A stretch of DNA of 61,779 nucleotides from an uncultured Erwinia sp. (GCA_945290265.1 CALYQW010000020.1:1-61779); one strand, 5' to 3'. Positions 38,202 to 51,314 are shown, counted from the stretch's first letter. A program made the numbers and translations. Notes: generated from the sequence alone by a model not told the origin.

Positions 38202-39722
38202 TTACGGCCTTGTAGTTGAAATTGAATCAGTAAACATCTGCTGAATGTTGCTCATCGCAGCATGCGAGGTGTCGAGGATCGGCTGCGGATAAATTCCCAG
38301 CAGCACCAGCAGCACCACCAGTACCATCACAATCAGGAATTCGCGCGCTGACATACCCGGCAGCGGCTTGTCAGATTTTGGCGCACCGTAATAAGCACGC
38401 TGCATCATCACCAGCGAGTAAACCGAGGCAAATACCAGACCGAAGGTAGCGATAACAATAATCACCGGAACCGTGCGGAAGCTGCCGGTCAGGATCATAA
38501 ACTCACCGACAAAGTTACCGGTGCCCGGCAGGCCGAGGTTAGCCACGGCAAAGAACAGGGACAGCGCCGGTAACCACTTGATGCGTGACCACAGGCCGCC
38601 CATTTGACGCATATCGCGGGTATGCAGACGCTCATACAGCTGACCACACAGAATAAACAGCGCGGCGGCAGAGAGACCGTGAGCAATCATCTGCACCACA
38701 GCCCCCTGGTAAGCCAGCTGGCTGCCGGTGTAGATCGCAATCAGCACAAAGCCCATATGGGAGATCGAGGTATAGGCAATCAGACGCTTAATATCGTACT
38801 GCGAGAACGCCATCCACGCGCCGTAGAAGATACCGATAACCCCCAGCCCCATGGCTATTGGAGCGAACTCAGCAGAGGCGTTAGGGAACAGCGGCAGCGC
38901 AAAGCGCAGTAAACCGTAGGCTGCGGTTTTCAGCAGGATCCCGGCGAGGTCAACCGAACCGGCGGTCGGTGCCTGACTGTGGGCATCCGGCAGCCAGCCG
39001 TGCAGCGGTACGACCGGCATTTTTACCGCGAAGGCGATAAAGAAGCCCAGCATCAGCAGGTATTCCACGCCGTGCGCCATTGGCGTTTTCAGCAGCTGCT
39101 CATAGTCGAATGTCCAGACGCCGGTGGCGTTGTAGTGCACAAACACCAGCGCCAGAATCGCCACCAGCATTACCAGACCGCTGGCCTGGGTGTAGATAAA
39201 GAACTTGGTTGCCGCCGTGATGCGCGTCTTGCCATCGGAGGCTTTGTGGCCCCAAAGCGCGATCAGAAAGTACATCGGCACCAGCATCATTTCCCAGAAG
39301 AAGAAGAACAGGAACATGTCGATGGCAAGGAACACGCCGATAACACCACCGAGGATCCACAGCAGGTTCAGATGGAAAAAGCCCTGCCACTTTTCGATTT
39401 CATTCCACGAGCAAAGCACGGCCATCATTCCCAGCAGGCCGGTCAGCACCACCATCAGCAGGGATAATCCATCCAGCGCCAGGTGGAAACTGATACCAAA
39501 ACGCGGGATCCAGTCAGCGCTAATCTCTGCCTGCCACTGCGGCGTTCCCACCGCCCGAACCAGCGAATAACCGCCCTGCAGCCACAGCTGCAGCGACAAT
39601 GCTAGCGTCAGCGCCATCGCAATCAGGGCAATCCAGCGCGGCAGCTTCGGGTGGATGCGCTCACACTGCCAGCTCAGCAGTCCACCGACGAAGGGTAATA
39701 TAAGTAGCCAGGGTAATAACAT
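38202..39722 (-). CDS. nuoM: NADH:quinone oxidoreductase subunit M
   Basis: 506 residues, an antiporter-like subunit with about 14 membrane helices. The proton-path Glu lies in FFWEMMLVPMYFLIALWGH and the Lys in AFAVKMPVVPLHGWLPDAHS. Residues for the connecting proton channel follow in GSVDLAGILLKTAAYGLLRF. It is separated from nuoL by 126 bases, longer than most nuo spacings, with a small GTGGGC/GCCCAC hairpin at 39820-39833. Confidence 0.97.
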   Translation of the reverse strand: MLLPWLLILPFVGGLLSWQCERIHPKLPRWIALIAMALTLALSLQLWLQGGYSLVRAVGTPQWQAEISADWIPRFGISFHLALDGLSLLMVVLTGLLGMMAVLCSWNEIEKWQGFFHLNLLWILGGVIGVFLAIDMFLFFFFWEMMLVPMYFLIALWGHKASDGKTRITAATKFFIYTQASGLVMLVAILALVFVHYNATGVWTFDYEQLLKTPMAHGVEYLLMLGFFIAFAVKMPVVPLHGWLPDAHSQAPTAGSVDLAGILLKTAAYGLLRFALPLFPNASAEFAPIAMGLGVIGIFYGAWMAFSQYDIKRLIAYTSISHMGFVLIAIYTGSQLAYQGAVVQMIAHGLSAAALFILCGQLYERLHTRDMRQMGGLWSRIKWLPALSLFFAVANLGLPGTGNFVGEFMILTGSFRTVPVIIVIATFGLVFASVYSLVMMQRAYYGAPKSDKPLPGMSAREFLIVMVLVVLLVLLGIYPQPILDTSHAAMSNIQQMFTDSISTTRP

Positions 39723-39848
39723 GGCGGATCTTTCCCTTTATTGTCCCCTGAGCGAACTACCTGCGCGATGTTGCCGGTGGCCGGTCCTTCAGGAGAAATT
39801 TCAACATTGTTTCATTGGAGTGGGCCAGCCCACCCCGCTCACTACCGG

Positions 39849-41687
39849 TTACAGCGCCATCAGCAGGATCAATACCACTACCGCACCGATGCCCATCATC
39901 GCCAGATACCAGCGCAGATAGCCGTTTTCGCTGACCACCAGCCCTTTGTTGGCACCACGCGCGAGGATAGCCGGAATATTCATCAGTCCGTTTAACGGAT
40001 CGCGTGACAGCAGCCAGGCAACGCCGAGGTAAGGTTTGACGAACACCTTGTCGTACAGCCAGTCAAAGCCCCAGGCAGCAAACCACCAGGTGGAGAAGAA
40101 GCGACCCGGTGCGCTGTTGGCAATCGCCGTCACCAGACGACGTTTGCCCAGCCACAGCGCGGCGGCCAGCAGGATACCGGCAATCGCCACCACCGCAGAG
40201 GTGATTTCCAGCGACAGTACGCTGCTGTGAGCCAGCTCGCGGGTAGCAGGCAGAACGCCCTGCAGCGGCGGAACAATCATCGCGCCAATAAAGGTAGACA
40301 GCACCATCAGCACCAACAGCGGCAGATGATGAGTAATGCCTTTTCCGGCGTGAGCATGAATTTTCTCTTCGCCGTGGAAGGCGATAAAGATCATGCGGAA
40401 GGTATACAGGGAAGTCATAAACGCCCCGACCAGACCGGCGATCATCAGGTTGATATGACCGTTCACCAGCGCACCGGCGAGGATCTCATCCTTACTGAAG
40501 AAGCCAGCGGTAATCAGTGGCAGTGCTGACAGTGCACCGCCGCCGACCAGGAAGCAGGTGTACACCAGCGGGATACTTTTACGTAAGCCGCCCATCTTAA
40601 AGATGTTCTGCTCGTGGTGGCAGGCAAGGATCACCGAACCGGAGGAGAGGAACAGCAGCGCTTTAAAGAAGGCGTGGGTCATCAGATGGAAGATTGCCGC
40701 ATCCCAGGCCTGCACGCCCAGCGCCAGAAACATATAGCCAATCTGACTCATGGTGGAGTAAGCCAGCACGCGCTTGATATCGGTCTGCACCAGCGCGGCA
40801 AAGCCGGCCAGTACCAGGGTCACCGCACCGACAATGCCCACCAGCTGCAGCACATCCGGCGTCAGCAGGAACAGGCCATGGGTACGGGCAATCAGATAGA
40901 CGCCTGCGGTAACCATTGTCGCCGCATGGATCAGGGCCGAAACCGGGGTTGGACCGGCCATCGCATCCGCCAGCCAGGTCTGCAACGGCAGCTGCGCTGA
41001 TTTACCGACCGCTCCTCCCAGCAGCATCAGGGTAGCCCACTGCAGCATATGGTTATCGGCAGCAAAGTGCGCCGGTGCCAGCACGACGATTTCGCGGAAG
41101 TTCAGGGTGCCCAGCTCGTTGTAAAGGATAAACAGCGCAAAAGCGAGGAACACGTCACCGACACGGGTGATGATAAACGCCTTCATTGCCGCCGCACCGT
41201 TATGCGGATTGGTGTAGTAGAAACCAATCAGCAGGTATGAGCACAGCCCTACCCCTTCCCAACCCAGATACATCAGCATCAGGTTATCGGCCAGCACCAG
41301 AACCACCATGCTGGCGATAAACAGGTTGGTGTACGCAAAGAAGCGCGAGTAACCCTCTTCGCCACGCATATACCAGGAGGCGAACATATGGATCAGGAAG
41401 CCAACGCCGGTCACCACTGACAGCATGGTGAGCGACAGACCGTCCAGCGTCAGCGCCACATCCATTTTAAAGTTGCCAACCTGCATCCAGGTCCACAGCT
41501 GCTGGCTGAACGGCTGCTGTCCGTGGCTGAAAAAGTCAACGCCCGCATACAGTGTGACCAGCGCCGCCAGTCCCACCGATCCAATGCCGACGGTTGCCGC
41601 CAGATTCTCTGACCAGCGTCCGCGTGAGAACGCCAGTAACAGAAAGCCAATCAGCGGGAACAGAATGGTTAAATAAAGAAGATTCAT
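39849..41687 (-). CDS. nuoL: NADH:quinone oxidoreductase subunit L
   Basis: 612 residues. The most distal antiporter-like subunit, with the long lateral amphipathic helix and the anchoring helix at its C-terminal end. Channel residues are the Glu in [15 protein letters not shown] and the Lys in [19 protein letters not shown]. The start overlaps the nuoK stop by four bases (ATGA). Confidence 0.97.
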   Translation of the reverse strand: MNLLYLTILFPLIGFLLLAFSRGRWSENLAATVGIGSVGLAALVTLYAGVDFFSHGQQPFSQQLWTWMQVGNFKMDVALTLDGLSLTMLSVVTGVGFLIHMFASWYMRGEEGYSRFFAYTNLFIASMVVLVLADNLMLMYLGWEGVGLCSYLLIGFYYTNPHNGAAAMKAFIITRVGDVFLAFALFILYNELGTLNFREIVVLAPAHFAADNHMLQWATLMLLGGAVGKSAQLPLQTWLADAMAGPTPVSALIHAATMVTAGVYLIARTHGLFLLTPDVLQLVGIVGAVTLVLAGFAALVQTDIKRVLAYSTMSQIGYMFLALGVQAWDAAIFHLMTHAFFKALLFLSSGSVILACHHEQNIFKMGGLRKSIPLVYTCFLVGGGALSALPLITAGFFSKDEILAGALVNGHINLMIAGLVGAFMTSLYTFRMIFIAFHGEEKIHAHAGKGITHHLPLLVLMVLSTFIGAMIVPPLQGVLPATRELAHSSVLSLEITSAVVAIAGILLAAALWLGKRRLVTAIANSAPGRFFSTWWFAAWGFDWLYDKVFVKPYLGVAWLLSRDPLNGLMNIPAILARGANKGLVVSENGYLRWYLAMMGIGAVVVLILLMAL

Positions 41688-41986
41688 CCGCGCATCTCGC
41701 TCACTTTATCAATGTTGAGGTCCTGACTGCGGCGATGCAGCTGCAGTAACAGCGCCAGGCCGATACTGGCCTCCGCCGCTGCCAGGCTGATTGCCAGGAT
41801 AAACATCACCTGACCGTCGGCCTGACCCCAGTAACTCCCCGCCACCACAAACGCCAGTGCCGCAGCGTTAATCATGATTTCGAGCCCAATCAGCATAAAC
41901 AGCAGATTACGGCGGATCATCACCCCGGTCAGTCCAAGGACAAACAGGATGGCCGCCAGAATAAGACCATGTTGCAGAGGGATCAT
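41684..41986 (-). CDS. nuoK: NADH:quinone oxidoreductase subunit K
   Basis: 100 residues with three membrane helices. Two conserved membrane Glu are seen, in [16 protein letters not shown] and [16 protein letters not shown]; both lie on the central hydrophilic axis of complex I. It overlaps nuoJ and nuoL by four bases each. Confidence 0.97.
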   Translation of the reverse strand: MIPLQHGLILAAILFVLGLTGVMIRRNLLFMLIGLEIMINAAALAFVVAGSYWGQADGQVMFILAISLAAAEASIGLALLLQLHRRSQDLNIDKVSEMRG

Positions 41987-42531
41987 AGCTGCTGCTCCTT
42001 CGTTGCGGCATCCGCCGGACGGTTGCTTAACACTTCACCGGCGCGCTGTTCACGACCAATATGGAATGCCACCACCAGACCGGCCAGCAGCAGCATCGAC
42101 GCCAGTTCCACCGCCAGCACATACGGGCCAAACAGGCTGATACCCACCTGCTTACCGTCGATCATGGTGCCGTCAATGCCCTGATCGTTGACCGACAGGA
42201 TGGCGTAAATAATGGTGACCAGCAGGATCAGCGACAGCACGCCCGGGCCAATCCACATCCCCGGCTGCAGCCACTTCCGCTCCTGCTGCACTTCGGCACC
42301 GCCGAGGTTCAGCATCATTACCACGAAGACGAACAGCACCATAATGGCACCGGCGTAGACGATGATTTCCAGCGCACCGGCAAAGTAGGCCCCGAGCGAA
42401 AAGAACACTCCGGACACCGCCAGCAGAGAGATAATCAGGTACAGCAACGCATGTACCGGGTTGGTATGGGTAATGACGCGCAACGTCGCCAGCACCGCTA
42501 CCAGTCCACAAAGATAAAACGCAAATTCCAT
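41983..42531 (-). CDS. nuoJ: NADH:quinone oxidoreductase subunit J
   Basis: 182 residues with five membrane helices. The third helix has the flexible segment [20 protein letters not shown], whose pi-bulge twists during turnover in solved complex I structures. The start is set at ATG 42531 ([10 protein letters not shown]), matching E. coli. The open-frame extension to 42567 overlaps the end of nuoI and is unlikely. Confidence 0.96.
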   Translation of the reverse strand: MEFAFYLCGLVAVLATLRVITHTNPVHALLYLIISLLAVSGVFFSLGAYFAGALEIIVYAGAIMVLFVFVVMMLNLGGAEVQQERKWLQPGMWIGPGVLSLILLVTIIYAILSVNDQGIDGTMIDGKQVGISLFGPYVLAVELASMLLLAGLVVAFHIGREQRAGEVLSNRPADAATKEQQL

Positions 42532-42541
42532 AGCTGGTTCC

Positions 42542-43084
42542 TTAAGGTAACAGGCCCTTGACGTCAACAGGTTTGGCTTCGTTCTCGGCAGAACCTTTGT
42601 CCTTGCCGTCGATTGCCATACCCGCCATCCGGTAAAAGTTGTATTCCGGGTATTTGCCCGGACCGGAAATCAGCAGATCGTCTTTTTCATACACCAGATC
42701 CTGACGCTTAAACTCACCCAGCTCAAAGTCGGGGGTAAGCTGAATCGCAGTGGTCGGGCAAGCCTCTTCACACAGGCCACAGAAAATGCAGCGCGAGAAG
42801 TTAATGCGGAAAAACTCCGGATACCAGCGGCCGTTGGACATTTCAGCTTTCTGCAGTGAAATACAGCCAACCGGACAGGCCACGGCGCACAGGTTACAGG
42901 CCACGCAGCGCTCCTGACCGTCAGGATCGCGCGTCAGCACAATGCGGCCACGGTAGCGTGGCGGCAGGTACACCGGTTCTTCCGGATACATCAAGGTTTC
43001 GCGTTTGGCAAAGGCGTTCAGACCAATCAGCCAGATACTGCGCACCGTAGTGCCAAAACCAACGACAATGTCTTTTAATGTCAT
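42542..43084 (-). CDS. nuoI: NADH:quinone oxidoreductase subunit I
   Basis: 180 residues. A peripheral-arm subunit holding two 4Fe-4S clusters (N6a and N6b), each from a CxxCxxCxxxCP motif: [12 protein letters not shown] and [12 protein letters not shown]. They carry electrons towards N2 on NuoB. An N-terminal amphipathic helix lies on the membrane. It follows nuoH by 12 bases. Confidence 0.97.
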   Translation of the reverse strand: MTLKDIVVGFGTTVRSIWLIGLNAFAKRETLMYPEEPVYLPPRYRGRIVLTRDPDGQERCVACNLCAVACPVGCISLQKAEMSNGRWYPEFFRINFSRCIFCGLCEEACPTTAIQLTPDFELGEFKRQDLVYEKDDLLISGPGKYPEYNFYRMAGMAIDGKDKGSAENEAKPVDVKGLLP

Positions 43085-43096
43085 TTTGATAACCTC

Positions 43097-44074
43097 TTAC
43101 TGCGCCGTGTACAGAATCACTGCGGCGGTCGCCAGCAGGTTCAACAACGTCAACGGCAGACAGACTTTCCAGCCGAACGACATGACCTGGTCATAACGCG
43201 GACGCGGCAGCGCGGCGCGGATCAGGATAAACATCATCATGAAGAAGGCGGTTTTAAGCGCAAACCAGATGGCCGGTGGTAAAAACGGGCCGTGCCAGCC
43301 ACCAAAGAACAGCGTCACGATCAGCGAGGAGACCGCAACGATACCGACGTATTCACCAACAAAGAACAGGCCGAACTTCATCCCGGCGTATTCGATATGG
43401 TAACCGTCGGCCAGTTCCTGCTCAGCTTCCGGCTGGTCAAACGGATGGCGGTGACAGACGGCAACCCCGGCAATACAGAAGGTCAGAAAGCCAAGAAACT
43501 GAGGAATGACGTTCCACAAATGCGCCTGGCTGTTGACGATATCGACCATATTGAAGGAGCCGGCCTGCGCCACCACGCCCATCAGCGACAGGCCAAGGAA
43601 CACTTCGTAGCTCAGGGTCTGGGCGGAAGCACGCATGGCACCCAGCAGCGAGTATTTGTTATTACTCGACCAGCCGGCAAACAGCACCGCATACACCGCC
43701 AGTCCGGCCATCATCAGGAAGAACAGCAGACCGATATTCAGGTCAGCGCCCATCCAGGTTGAGGTCACCGGCACAATCGCCATCGCCAGCAGCAGCGAAG
43801 TAAAGGCAATCATTGGCGCGAGGGTAAAGATCACCCGGTCGGTAAATGGCGGGATCCAGTCCTCTTTAAAGAACATTTTGATCATATCCGCCACCAGCTG
43901 CAGCGAGCCGCCCCAGCCGACGCGGTTCGGTCCGTAGCGGTTCTGGAACAGCCCCAGCAGACGACGTTCGCCGAAGCTCATCAGCGCACCGCAGGCGACG
44001 ACCACTAACAGAATAACCAGGGCTTTACCGACGGCGATCAGCACGTCCAGCACTTCAGGTGTTAACCAGCTCAT
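43097..44074 (-). CDS. nuoH: NADH:quinone oxidoreductase subunit H
   Basis: 325 residues with eight membrane helices. It forms much of the quinone chamber with NuoB and NuoD. The acidic cytoplasmic loop [20 protein letters not shown] links quinone reduction to proton transfer. [20 protein letters not shown] is the conserved N-terminal loop. The start overlaps the nuoG stop by four bases. Confidence 0.97.
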   Translation of the reverse strand: MSWLTPEVLDVLIAVGKALVILLVVVACGALMSFGERRLLGLFQNRYGPNRVGWGGSLQLVADMIKMFFKEDWIPPFTDRVIFTLAPMIAFTSLLLAMAIVPVTSTWMGADLNIGLLFFLMMAGLAVYAVLFAGWSSNNKYSLLGAMRASAQTLSYEVFLGLSLMGVVAQAGSFNMVDIVNSQAHLWNVIPQFLGFLTFCIAGVAVCHRHPFDQPEAEQELADGYHIEYAGMKFGLFFVGEYVGIVAVSSLIVTLFFGGWHGPFLPPAIWFALKTAFFMMMFILIRAALPRPRYDQVMSFGWKVCLPLTLLNLLATAAVILYTAQ

Positions 44075-46797
44075 TGCGCCGCCTCCTGCAGATTATCGAT
44101 GTCACTGCCGCTCAGGAACGGCGGAATGCCCGGCATCCCCAGCGGCAGACCCACCTGCCCGGCCTGCAGCGAGGCGGATAACCGCACCGGCAGACGCAGG
44201 TTTTCACCCTGGCAGCTGAATGTCAGCTCGCCACCAGCAGCAATGCCGAGTTTCGCCGCATCATCCGGGTTCACCACCGCGCAGGGCGCAGCCATACGCT
44301 GTTGGATCACCGGTGCACGCTGGGTCATTTCCTCACTGCCAAACAGGCGGAAGTAAGGTGCAACCCGCCAGTGACCGGCGTTGCTGCTGAAGGCCGCCGG
44401 AATGGTTTCAAACCAGCCCAGCAGCGCATCACCGGCTTCAAACAGGCGCACGCCCGGATCGCCGTTACGCAGCTTACCGCCCACTTCAGCCTGGAACTTG
44501 TTCCATGCCTGCGGTGAGTTCCAGCCCGGTGCCCAGGCAAACGGGATCTGCGAACGCGCCGCAGCGGCCTGGTTGTTCCCTTCCATTGAGAAGGCAAACA
44601 TACTGTCTTTATCCTGCGGCTGACGCGGCTCATGCACGCTGATATTCGCGCGCATCGCGGTACGGCCACTGTAACGGTGCGGAGAACGCGCCAGTTTCTG
44701 ACCGTGAATGCGGAAGCTGGCGTCCGGAGCAGCCTGCTTAATCGCCGCCAGCTGCGGCAGCACCTTAATGCAGTCGTCGATCACATGATCCAACTGGCTC
44801 CAGTCCATTTCGCGGCGGTTAATCGTGCTGTTCAGCGAATGCAGCCAGCGCCAGCTTTCCAGCATCTGCACGTTGTTATCGTAGTAAGCCGGGTCGTAAA
44901 CCTGGAAGAAGCGTTGGGCGCGGCCTTCCTGATTGATCACCGTACCGTCACTTTCGGCAAAGCTGGCGGCTGACAGCAGCAGACCGGCTTTATCCGTAGT
45001 GGCGGTTTGCTGGTGATCGATAACAATCACGTTGTCTGCGTTGCTCAGCGCCGCATCCACCTGGGCTTTTGGCAGATGACGATAGAGATCGTTCTCCATC
45101 ACAATCACCGCATCGGCTTCACCGCTGGTCAGTTCGCTCAGCGCGCTGTCCAGTGATTGTCCGCCGATCAGGCTGAGGCCGACGCTGTTAGTGGCATCCG
45201 CCAGCAGGGTGATGCCGACATCGGCACCGCGATTTTTCAGCGCTTTGGCAACGTTAGCCGCCGCTTCAATCATCGCGCTGCTGCCTGAATGGGTACCGGA
45301 GATAATCAGCGGCTTTTTCGCCCCGCTCAGCGCCTGCACAATCACATCGATTTTACTGTTCAGGCTGGCGTCGAGGTCAGTGACTGCCGGTGCCGCGCTG
45401 TCCAGCTGATGCGCAATGGCAAAGCCAAGACGCGCCTGATCTTCTACCGGTGCGCGATAGCTCCAGGCGGCGATATCATCCAGACGGGTTTCATCGACGT
45501 TGGTCACAAACAGCGGATGTTTCGCATGCTGACCAATGTTCATAATCGCCGCGATCTGCCAGTCCGCCACTTTCTGGGCGGCGGCCATTTCGCGCGCTTT
45601 ACCTTTCACCGCCTGACGTACCGACAGCGCCACACGCGCGCCGGTCTGGGTCAAATCTTCACCCAGTACCAGCACCGCATCGTAGCTTTCGATTTCACGC
45701 AGCGCCGGCGTATGGATACCGCCGTCACGCAGCACTTTCAGCATCAGTTCCAGCTGAGCCTGCTCGCGCGCGGCAATCCCGGTGGAGAAGTTCTCCGCCC
45801 CCACCAGTTCACGCAGGGCAAAGTTGCTTTCCACGCTGGCGCGCGGTGAACCGATACCAATCACTTTTTTCGCCTGACGCAGCACGTCAGCGGCACCCTG
45901 CATCGCCTGGTCGGCGTTTAGGGAAATCCAGTCTGCGCCACGACGTTGCAGCGGCTGGCGTGGACGATCTTTCAGATTGACATAGCCATAGCCAAAGCGA
46001 CCACGGTCACAGAGGAAGTAGTGGTTAACCGAGCCGTTATAGCGGTTTTCAATACGGCGCAGTTCGCCATAACGTTCACCGGGGCTGGTGTTACAGCCAA
46101 TGCTGCACTGCTGGCAGATGCTCGGGGCAAACTGCATATCCCATTTACGGTTATAGCGCTCGGAGTGGGTTTTATCGGTGAATACGCCGGTCGGACAGAT
46201 TTCCACCAGGTTACCGGAGAATTCGCTTTCCAGGGTGCCGTCTTCCGGACGTCCAAAGTAAACGTTGTCATGCGCGCCGTACACGCCCAGATCGGTGCCG
46301 TCGGCGTAATCTTTGTAGTAACGCACGCAGCGGTAGCAGGCGATGCAGCGGTTCATTTCGTGTGAAATAAACGGCCCCAGATCCTGGTTGCGGTGAGTAC
46401 GTTTGGTAAAGCGATAGCGGCGGAAACTGTGACCGGTCATCACGGTCATATCCTGCAGGTGGCAGTTGCCCCCTTCTTCACACACCGGACAATCGTGCGG
46501 GTGGTTGGTCATCAGCCATTCCACCACGCTTTCACGGAACTCTTTAGCTTCACCGTCATCAATAGAGATAAAGGTGCCGTCAGAGGCCGGCGTCATACAG
46601 GACATGACCAGGCGGCCACGGGTATCTTCGGCATTTTGAAATTGCTTCACCGCACACTGGCGGCAGGCACCTACGCTGCCCAGCGCCGGGTGCCAGCAAA
46701 AATAAGGAATATCGAGGCCAAGGGAGAGACACGCCTGAAGCAGGTTGTCTGCGCCATTAACATCATATTCTTTACCGTCTACATGAATTGTAGCCAT
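44071..46797 (-). CDS. nuoG: NADH:quinone oxidoreductase subunit G
   Basis: 908 residues, the E. coli length when begun at ATG 46797 ([20 protein letters not shown]). The open-frame extension to 46806 adds only three residues. It carries a 2Fe-2S cluster (N1b: YFCWHP, GACRQC) and 4Fe-4S clusters N5 ([12 protein letters not shown]), N4 ([13 protein letters not shown]) and the off-path N7 (CQQCSIGC with a later CDRG). The rest is a molybdopterin-oxidoreductase-like domain with no cofactor role. N7 occurs in only some bacteria, E. coli and Thermus included. Confidence 0.97.
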   Translation of the reverse strand: MATIHVDGKEYDVNGADNLLQACLSLGLDIPYFCWHPALGSVGACRQCAVKQFQNAEDTRGRLVMSCMTPASDGTFISIDDGEAKEFRESVVEWLMTNHPHDCPVCEEGGNCHLQDMTVMTGHSFRRYRFTKRTHRNQDLGPFISHEMNRCIACYRCVRYYKDYADGTDLGVYGAHDNVYFGRPEDGTLESEFSGNLVEICPTGVFTDKTHSERYNRKWDMQFAPSICQQCSIGCNTSPGERYGELRRIENRYNGSVNHYFLCDRGRFGYGYVNLKDRPRQPLQRRGADWISLNADQAMQGAADVLRQAKKVIGIGSPRASVESNFALRELVGAENFSTGIAAREQAQLELMLKVLRDGGIHTPALREIESYDAVLVLGEDLTQTGARVALSVRQAVKGKAREMAAAQKVADWQIAAIMNIGQHAKHPLFVTNVDETRLDDIAAWSYRAPVEDQARLGFAIAHQLDSAAPAVTDLDASLNSKIDVIVQALSGAKKPLIISGTHSGSSAMIEAAANVAKALKNRGADVGITLLADATNSVGLSLIGGQSLDSALSELTSGEADAVIVMENDLYRHLPKAQVDAALSNADNVIVIDHQQTATTDKAGLLLSAASFAESDGTVINQEGRAQRFFQVYDPAYYDNNVQMLESWRWLHSLNSTINRREMDWSQLDHVIDDCIKVLPQLAAIKQAAPDASFRIHGQKLARSPHRYSGRTAMRANISVHEPRQPQDKDSMFAFSMEGNNQAAAARSQIPFAWAPGWNSPQAWNKFQAEVGGKLRNGDPGVRLFEAGDALLGWFETIPAAFSSNAGHWRVAPYFRLFGSEEMTQRAPVIQQRMAAPCAVVNPDDAAKLGIAAGGELTFSCQGENLRLPVRLSASLQAGQVGLPLGMPGIPPFLSGSDIDNLQEAAQ

Positions 46798-46847
46798 AGT
46801 GAACATGCTTCCATCAGGCTCGTGCCTGCACGAGCGTTAAACTTTGC

Positions 46848-48188
46848 CTACCAGCGCGCCTTTAACAGATTGGGCTGGATGCCGCTAATCGCATGGGCGT
46901 TGCTGACGACCTGGGGTGCCATACCCGCTTCAAATTCTTCGCGGAAATATTTAATGGCACTTTGCAGTGGCTCTACTGCACCAGGTGCGTGCGCACAGAA
47001 GGTTTTACCCGGGCCCAGCTGACGACAGAGCTGCAGCAGGGTTTCAATATCCCCCGGCTGCCCCTGCTTACGCTCTAAAGCGCGCAGGATTTTGACGCTC
47101 CACGGCAGCCCGTCACGGCATGGCGTACACCAGCCGCAAGACTCGCGGGCAAAGAACTCTTCCAGATTACGCACCAGCGACACCATATTGATCTCGTGGT
47201 CAACGGCCATTGCCAGAGCGGTTCCCAGACGGCTCCCGGCTTTGCCTATGCTGGCAAATTCCATCGGCAGATCGAGATGCTGTTCGGTCAGAAAGTCAGT
47301 ACCGGCTCCCCCTGGCTGCCAGGCCTTAAATTTCAGGCCATCGCGCATCCCGCCTGCATATTCTTCCAGGATTTCGCGTGCGGTGGTGCCAAATGGCAGC
47401 TCCCAGACGCCCGGATTTTTCACCCGGCCGGAGAAGCCCATCATTTTGGTGCCGGCATCTTCACTGTTGGAGATCCCCTTGTACCACTCCACGCCGTTGG
47501 CGAGGATGGCCGGCACGTTGGACAGGGTTTCCACATTGTTTACGCAGGTGGGTTTGCCCCATACGCCCGCTGACGCCGGGAATGGCGGCTTGGAACGCGG
47601 GTTAGCGCGACGGCCTTCCAGCGAGTTGATCAGCGCGGTTTCTTCACCACAGATATAACGTCCGGCGCCGGTATGCACTATCAGCTCAAAATCAAAGCCG
47701 GTACCGAGAATATTTTTACCCAGCAGACCAGCTGCGGTGGCCTCAGCAATCGCCTGACGCAGGTTAACTGCCGCTTCCACATATTCGCCGCGCAGGAAGA
47801 TATAGCCACGATACGCTTTCAGGGCGAAGGCGCTGATCAGCATGCCCTCTACCAACTGATGCGGCATCTGCTCCATTAGCAGGCGGTCTTTATAGGTGCC
47901 CGGCTCCATTTCATCGGCGTTACACAGCAGGTAACGGATGTTCATGGATTCATCTTTCGGCATTAAGCTCCACTTCAGGCCGGTGGAAAAGCCCGCTCCC
48001 CCTCGTCCTTTCAGGCCGGAGTCTTTCACCAGGCTGACGATCTCATCCGGCGAGAGAGTTTTAAAGGCTTTCTCGGCCCCGGCATAGCCCCCTTTGCTGC
48101 GATATTCGTCAAGGAATACCGGCTGCTTATCGTCGCGCATGCGCCAGGTTAACGGATGCGTTTCCGCAGTTCGCACGATTTGTCTCAT
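46848..48188 (-). CDS. nuoF: NADH:quinone oxidoreductase subunit F
   Basis: 446 residues. It binds NADH and FMN and passes electrons to cluster N3. Glycine-rich NADH site [17 protein letters not shown] region [14 protein letters not shown], and N3 ligands in [12 protein letters not shown] plus a later Cys in [13 protein letters not shown]. The start overlaps the nuoE stop by four bases. Confidence 0.97.
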   Translation of the reverse strand: MRQIVRTAETHPLTWRMRDDKQPVFLDEYRSKGGYAGAEKAFKTLSPDEIVSLVKDSGLKGRGGAGFSTGLKWSLMPKDESMNIRYLLCNADEMEPGTYKDRLLMEQMPHQLVEGMLISAFALKAYRGYIFLRGEYVEAAVNLRQAIAEATAAGLLGKNILGTGFDFELIVHTGAGRYICGEETALINSLEGRRANPRSKPPFPASAGVWGKPTCVNNVETLSNVPAILANGVEWYKGISNSEDAGTKMMGFSGRVKNPGVWELPFGTTAREILEEYAGGMRDGLKFKAWQPGGAGTDFLTEQHLDLPMEFASIGKAGSRLGTALAMAVDHEINMVSLVRNLEEFFARESCGWCTPCRDGLPWSVKILRALERKQGQPGDIETLLQLCRQLGPGKTFCAHAPGAVEPLQSAIKYFREEFEAGMAPQVVSNAHAISGIQPNLLKARW

Positions 48189-48700
48189 GGGTACTGCTCC
48201 AGCAGGTTAACGATATTTTCCGGCGTCAGATGAACGTGGGTATCGTCGTTCACCATCATCGTCGGCCCCTTGTCACAGTTACCCAGGCAGCAGGTTGGCA
48301 GCAGGGTAAAACGGCCATCGGCAGTGGTCTGCCCTGGCTTGATATTCAGCTTCTCTTCCAGCGCCGCCTGAATCCCCTGAAAACCGGTGATATGGCATAC
48401 CACGCTGTCGCAGTAGCGGATCACGTGACGGCCTACCGGGGTGCGGTAGATCTGGCTGTAGAAAGTTGCCACGCCTTCGACATCACTGGCCGGGATGCCC
48501 AGCACCTCAGCAATAGCATTGATGGCACCATCCGGTACCCAGCCGCGCTGTTTCTGAACAATTTTCAGTGCTTCGATGGACGCGGCGCGCGCATCTTCAT
48601 AATGATGCTTTTCATGCTCAATAGCGTCGCGTTCGCCGGCACTCAGCACAAAGGCTGCAGAGTCATCGATCGTTTCGATCGCAATTCGTTGATCGTGCAT
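48185..48700 (-). CDS. nuoE: NADH:quinone oxidoreductase subunit E
   Basis: 171 residues, slightly longer than in E. coli (166). A thioredoxin-like domain binds 2Fe-2S cluster N1a through Cys in [12 protein letters not shown] and [12 protein letters not shown]. It starts 2 bases after the nuoCD stop. Confidence 0.96.
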   Translation of the reverse strand: MHDQRIAIETIDDSAAFVLSAGERDAIEHEKHHYEDARAASIEALKIVQKQRGWVPDGAINAIAEVLGIPASDVEGVATFYSQIYRTPVGRHVIRYCDSVVCHITGFQGIQAALEEKLNIKPGQTTADGRFTLLPTCCLGNCDKGPTMMVNDDTHVHLTPENIVNLLEQYP

Positions 48701-48702
48701 AG

Positions 48703-50502
48703 TTAGCGGTCCACGTCTGACATAACAAAATCAATACTGCCGAGGTACACGATCAGATCGGATACCAGGCTGCCGTTGATCACGGAAGGGATCTGCTGCA
48801 GGTGCGGGAAGCTTGGCGTACGCACGCGAGTGCGGTAGCTCATGGTGCTGCCATCACTGGTCAGGTAGTAACTGTTGATCCCTTTAGTCGCTTCAATCAT
48901 CTGGAAGGATTCATTGGCCGGCATCACCGGACCCCATGAAACCTGCAGGAAGTGGGTGATTAGGGTTTCGATATGCTGCAGCGTGCGCTCTTTTGGCGGC
49001 GGAGTTGTCAGCGGATGATCCGCTTTAAACGGACCGGCTGGCATATTGTTCAGACACTGCTCCAGAATGCGCAGACTCTGACGCATCTCTTCCATTTTCA
49101 GCATCACTCGGCTGTAAGCACAGCTGACGCCATCCCCGATGGGTACTTCGAAATCGAAATTTTCATAACCGGAGTACGGACGCCATTTACGCACGTCGAA
49201 ATCCAGACCGGTCGCACGCAAACCGGCACCAGTGGTACCCCAGGCCAGCGCTTCTTCCAGGTTATAGGCAGAAACCCCTTTCGCACGACCAATCAGCACC
49301 GAGTTTTTCAGCGCAGTCTGTTCGTAGGCTTTCAGACGTTTAGGCAGCCAGTCGAGGAACTCGCGCAGCAGGCGTTCCCAGCCGTTCGGCAGGTCATGCG
49401 CCACACCGCCAATGCGGAACCAGGCCGGATGCATACGGAAGCCAGTGATCGCTTCCACTACATCATAAATTTTCTGGCGATCGGTAAAGGCAAAGAACAC
49501 AGGTGACATGGCACCAACGTCCTGAATAAACGTCGAAATGTACAGCAGGTGACTGTTAATGCGGAACAGCTCTGAGAGCATCACGCGGATGACTTCCACG
49601 CGCTCCGGCACTTTGATGCCGGCCAGCTTTTCCACTGCCAGCACGTACGGCATTTCGTTTACGCAGCCGCCAAGGTACTCAATACGGTCGGTATACGGAA
49701 TGTAGCTGTGCCAGGACTGGCGCTCGCCCATTTTTTCCGCGCCACGGTGGTGATAACCAATGTCCGGAACGCAGTCGACAATCTCTTCGCCATCCAGCTG
49801 CAGGATAATACGGAAAGCCCCGTGCGCTGACGGGTGGTTAGGGCCGAGGTTGAGGAACATAAAGTCCTCATTGGCGGTCGAGCGCTTCATACCCCAGTCT
49901 TCCGGTTTGAAGGTCAGGGACTCCATCTCCAGATCCTCTTTCTGCTTTGTCAGCTCAAAAGGATCGAACTCGGTGGCGCGCGCCGGATAGTCTTTGCGCA
50001 GCGGATGCCCTTCCCAGCTCTGCGGCATCATAATGCGCGTCAGATGCGGGTGGCCGACGATATCAATGCCAAACATTTCCCATGTTTCACGCTCATACCA
50101 GTTGGCGTTGGGGAACAGTTTGACGATGGTCGGCACATGCAGGTCATTTTCAGACAAGGCTACCTTGAGCATAATATCGCGATTACGCTCAATAGAGATA
50201 AAGTGATAGAAAACGGAGAAATCGACTGCCGGTAATCCGTCACGGTGAGTACGCAGACGTTCATCTACGCCATGCAGATCGTACAGCATAACGTAAGGCT
50301 TCGGCAGCTTGCGCAGGAAGTCGATGATTTCTAACAATTGCTCACGTCTGACCCAAACCACAGGAATACCGGTGCGGGTTGGTTGCACGGTAAATGCGTC
50401 TGGTCCAAAACGGTTACGCAGCTCGCCAATCACCGGGTCATCCAGGTGATCGCGGGTTTGCCATTCAGGCTGGGCGAGATCTTGCGTGGTTAAATCTGTC
50501 AT
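48703..50502 (-). CDS. nuoC: NADH:quinone oxidoreductase fused subunits C and D
   Basis: 599 residues. NuoC (about 1-190) and NuoD (about 210-599) are one polypeptide, as in E. coli and relatives. The NuoC part has [19 protein letters not shown]. The NuoD part has the quinone-site residues in [18 protein letters not shown] and [10 protein letters not shown], and the C-terminal [18 protein letters not shown]. It lies at the junction of peripheral and membrane arms. The gap to nuoB is 120 bases, longer than most in the operon. Confidence 0.97.
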   Translation of the reverse strand: MTDLTTQDLAQPEWQTRDHLDDPVIGELRNRFGPDAFTVQPTRTGIPVVWVRREQLLEIIDFLRKLPKPYVMLYDLHGVDERLRTHRDGLPAVDFSVFYHFISIERNRDIMLKVALSENDLHVPTIVKLFPNANWYERETWEMFGIDIVGHPHLTRIMMPQSWEGHPLRKDYPARATEFDPFELTKQKEDLEMESLTFKPEDWGMKRSTANEDFMFLNLGPNHPSAHGAFRIILQLDGEEIVDCVPDIGYHHRGAEKMGERQSWHSYIPYTDRIEYLGGCVNEMPYVLAVEKLAGIKVPERVEVIRVMLSELFRINSHLLYISTFIQDVGAMSPVFFAFTDRQKIYDVVEAITGFRMHPAWFRIGGVAHDLPNGWERLLREFLDWLPKRLKAYEQTALKNSVLIGRAKGVSAYNLEEALAWGTTGAGLRATGLDFDVRKWRPYSGYENFDFEVPIGDGVSCAYSRVMLKMEEMRQSLRILEQCLNNMPAGPFKADHPLTTPPPKERTLQHIETLITHFLQVSWGPVMPANESFQMIEATKGINSYYLTSDGSTMSYRTRVRTPSFPHLQQIPSVINGSLVSDLIVYLGSIDFVMSDVDR

Positions 50503-50622
50503 AAGTTGTTCACCATTCTGGCCTGATTAACAGACACTCAGTGTTGGCGTAAGGCGGGTCGGCGCACGTGACATTTATATTTTTCTGGTGCTGGTGCAGA
50601 CCACATCCATTTAACTGCTGGC

Positions 50623-51297
50623 TTAAATTTCGTCAGGGCTACGCAGGTTAGTCACGGCAATACGCTCTGCTCTTTTACGTTCGCGTTCCGATGGCATATT
50701 GGCACGATACACGCCCTGATCGCCAACGACCCACGACAGCGGACGACGTTCTTTACCAATCGATTCCTGCAGCAACAACAGCGCCTGCATGTAAGCTTCC
50801 GGACGCGGCGGACAGCCCGGTATATAGACGTCAACCGGCAGGAACTTGTCCACACCCTGTACTACAGAATAGATATCGTACATACCGCCGGAGTTGGCGC
50901 AGGACCCCATGCAGATCACCCATTTCGGTTCCAGCATCTGGTCATAAAGGCGCTGAATAACCGGGGCCATTTTGGTAAAGCAGGTGCCGGCGACCACCAT
51001 AAAGTCAGCCTGACGCGGGGAGGCGCGGATAACTTCTGAACCAAAGCGCGCCACGTCATGCACGGCGGTGAAGGAGGTGGTCATTTCTACGTAGCAGCAG
51101 GAAAGCCCGAAGTTAAATGGCCACAGTGAGTTCTTGCGTCCCCAGTTAACCAGATCATGCAGCGCATGCTCCAGTTTGCCCATATACACGTTCTGATGAA
51201 CATGCTTTTCAAGGGGATCGCCGACTGTCTCCTGCTTCTGCAGGGGATAACGATCGTTATCTCCGCTGGAGTCTATTCGGGTAAGCGTATAGTCCAT
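50623..51297 (-). CDS. nuoB: NADH:quinone oxidoreductase subunit B
   Basis: 224 residues. It holds terminal 4Fe-4S cluster N2, next to the quinone site. Ligands are the adjacent Cys pair in [10 protein letters not shown], then Cys in [11 protein letters not shown] and [12 protein letters not shown]. It follows nuoA by 17 bases. Confidence 0.97.
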   Translation of the reverse strand: MDYTLTRIDSSGDNDRYPLQKQETVGDPLEKHVHQNVYMGKLEHALHDLVNWGRKNSLWPFNFGLSCCYVEMTTSFTAVHDVARFGSEVIRASPRQADFMVVAGTCFTKMAPVIQRLYDQMLEPKWVICMGSCANSGGMYDIYSVVQGVDKFLPVDVYIPGCPPRPEAYMQALLLLQESIGKERRPLSWVVGDQGVYRANMPSERERKRAERIAVTNLRSPDEI

Positions 51298-51314
51298 GTG
51301 TTATTGCCTCGCTG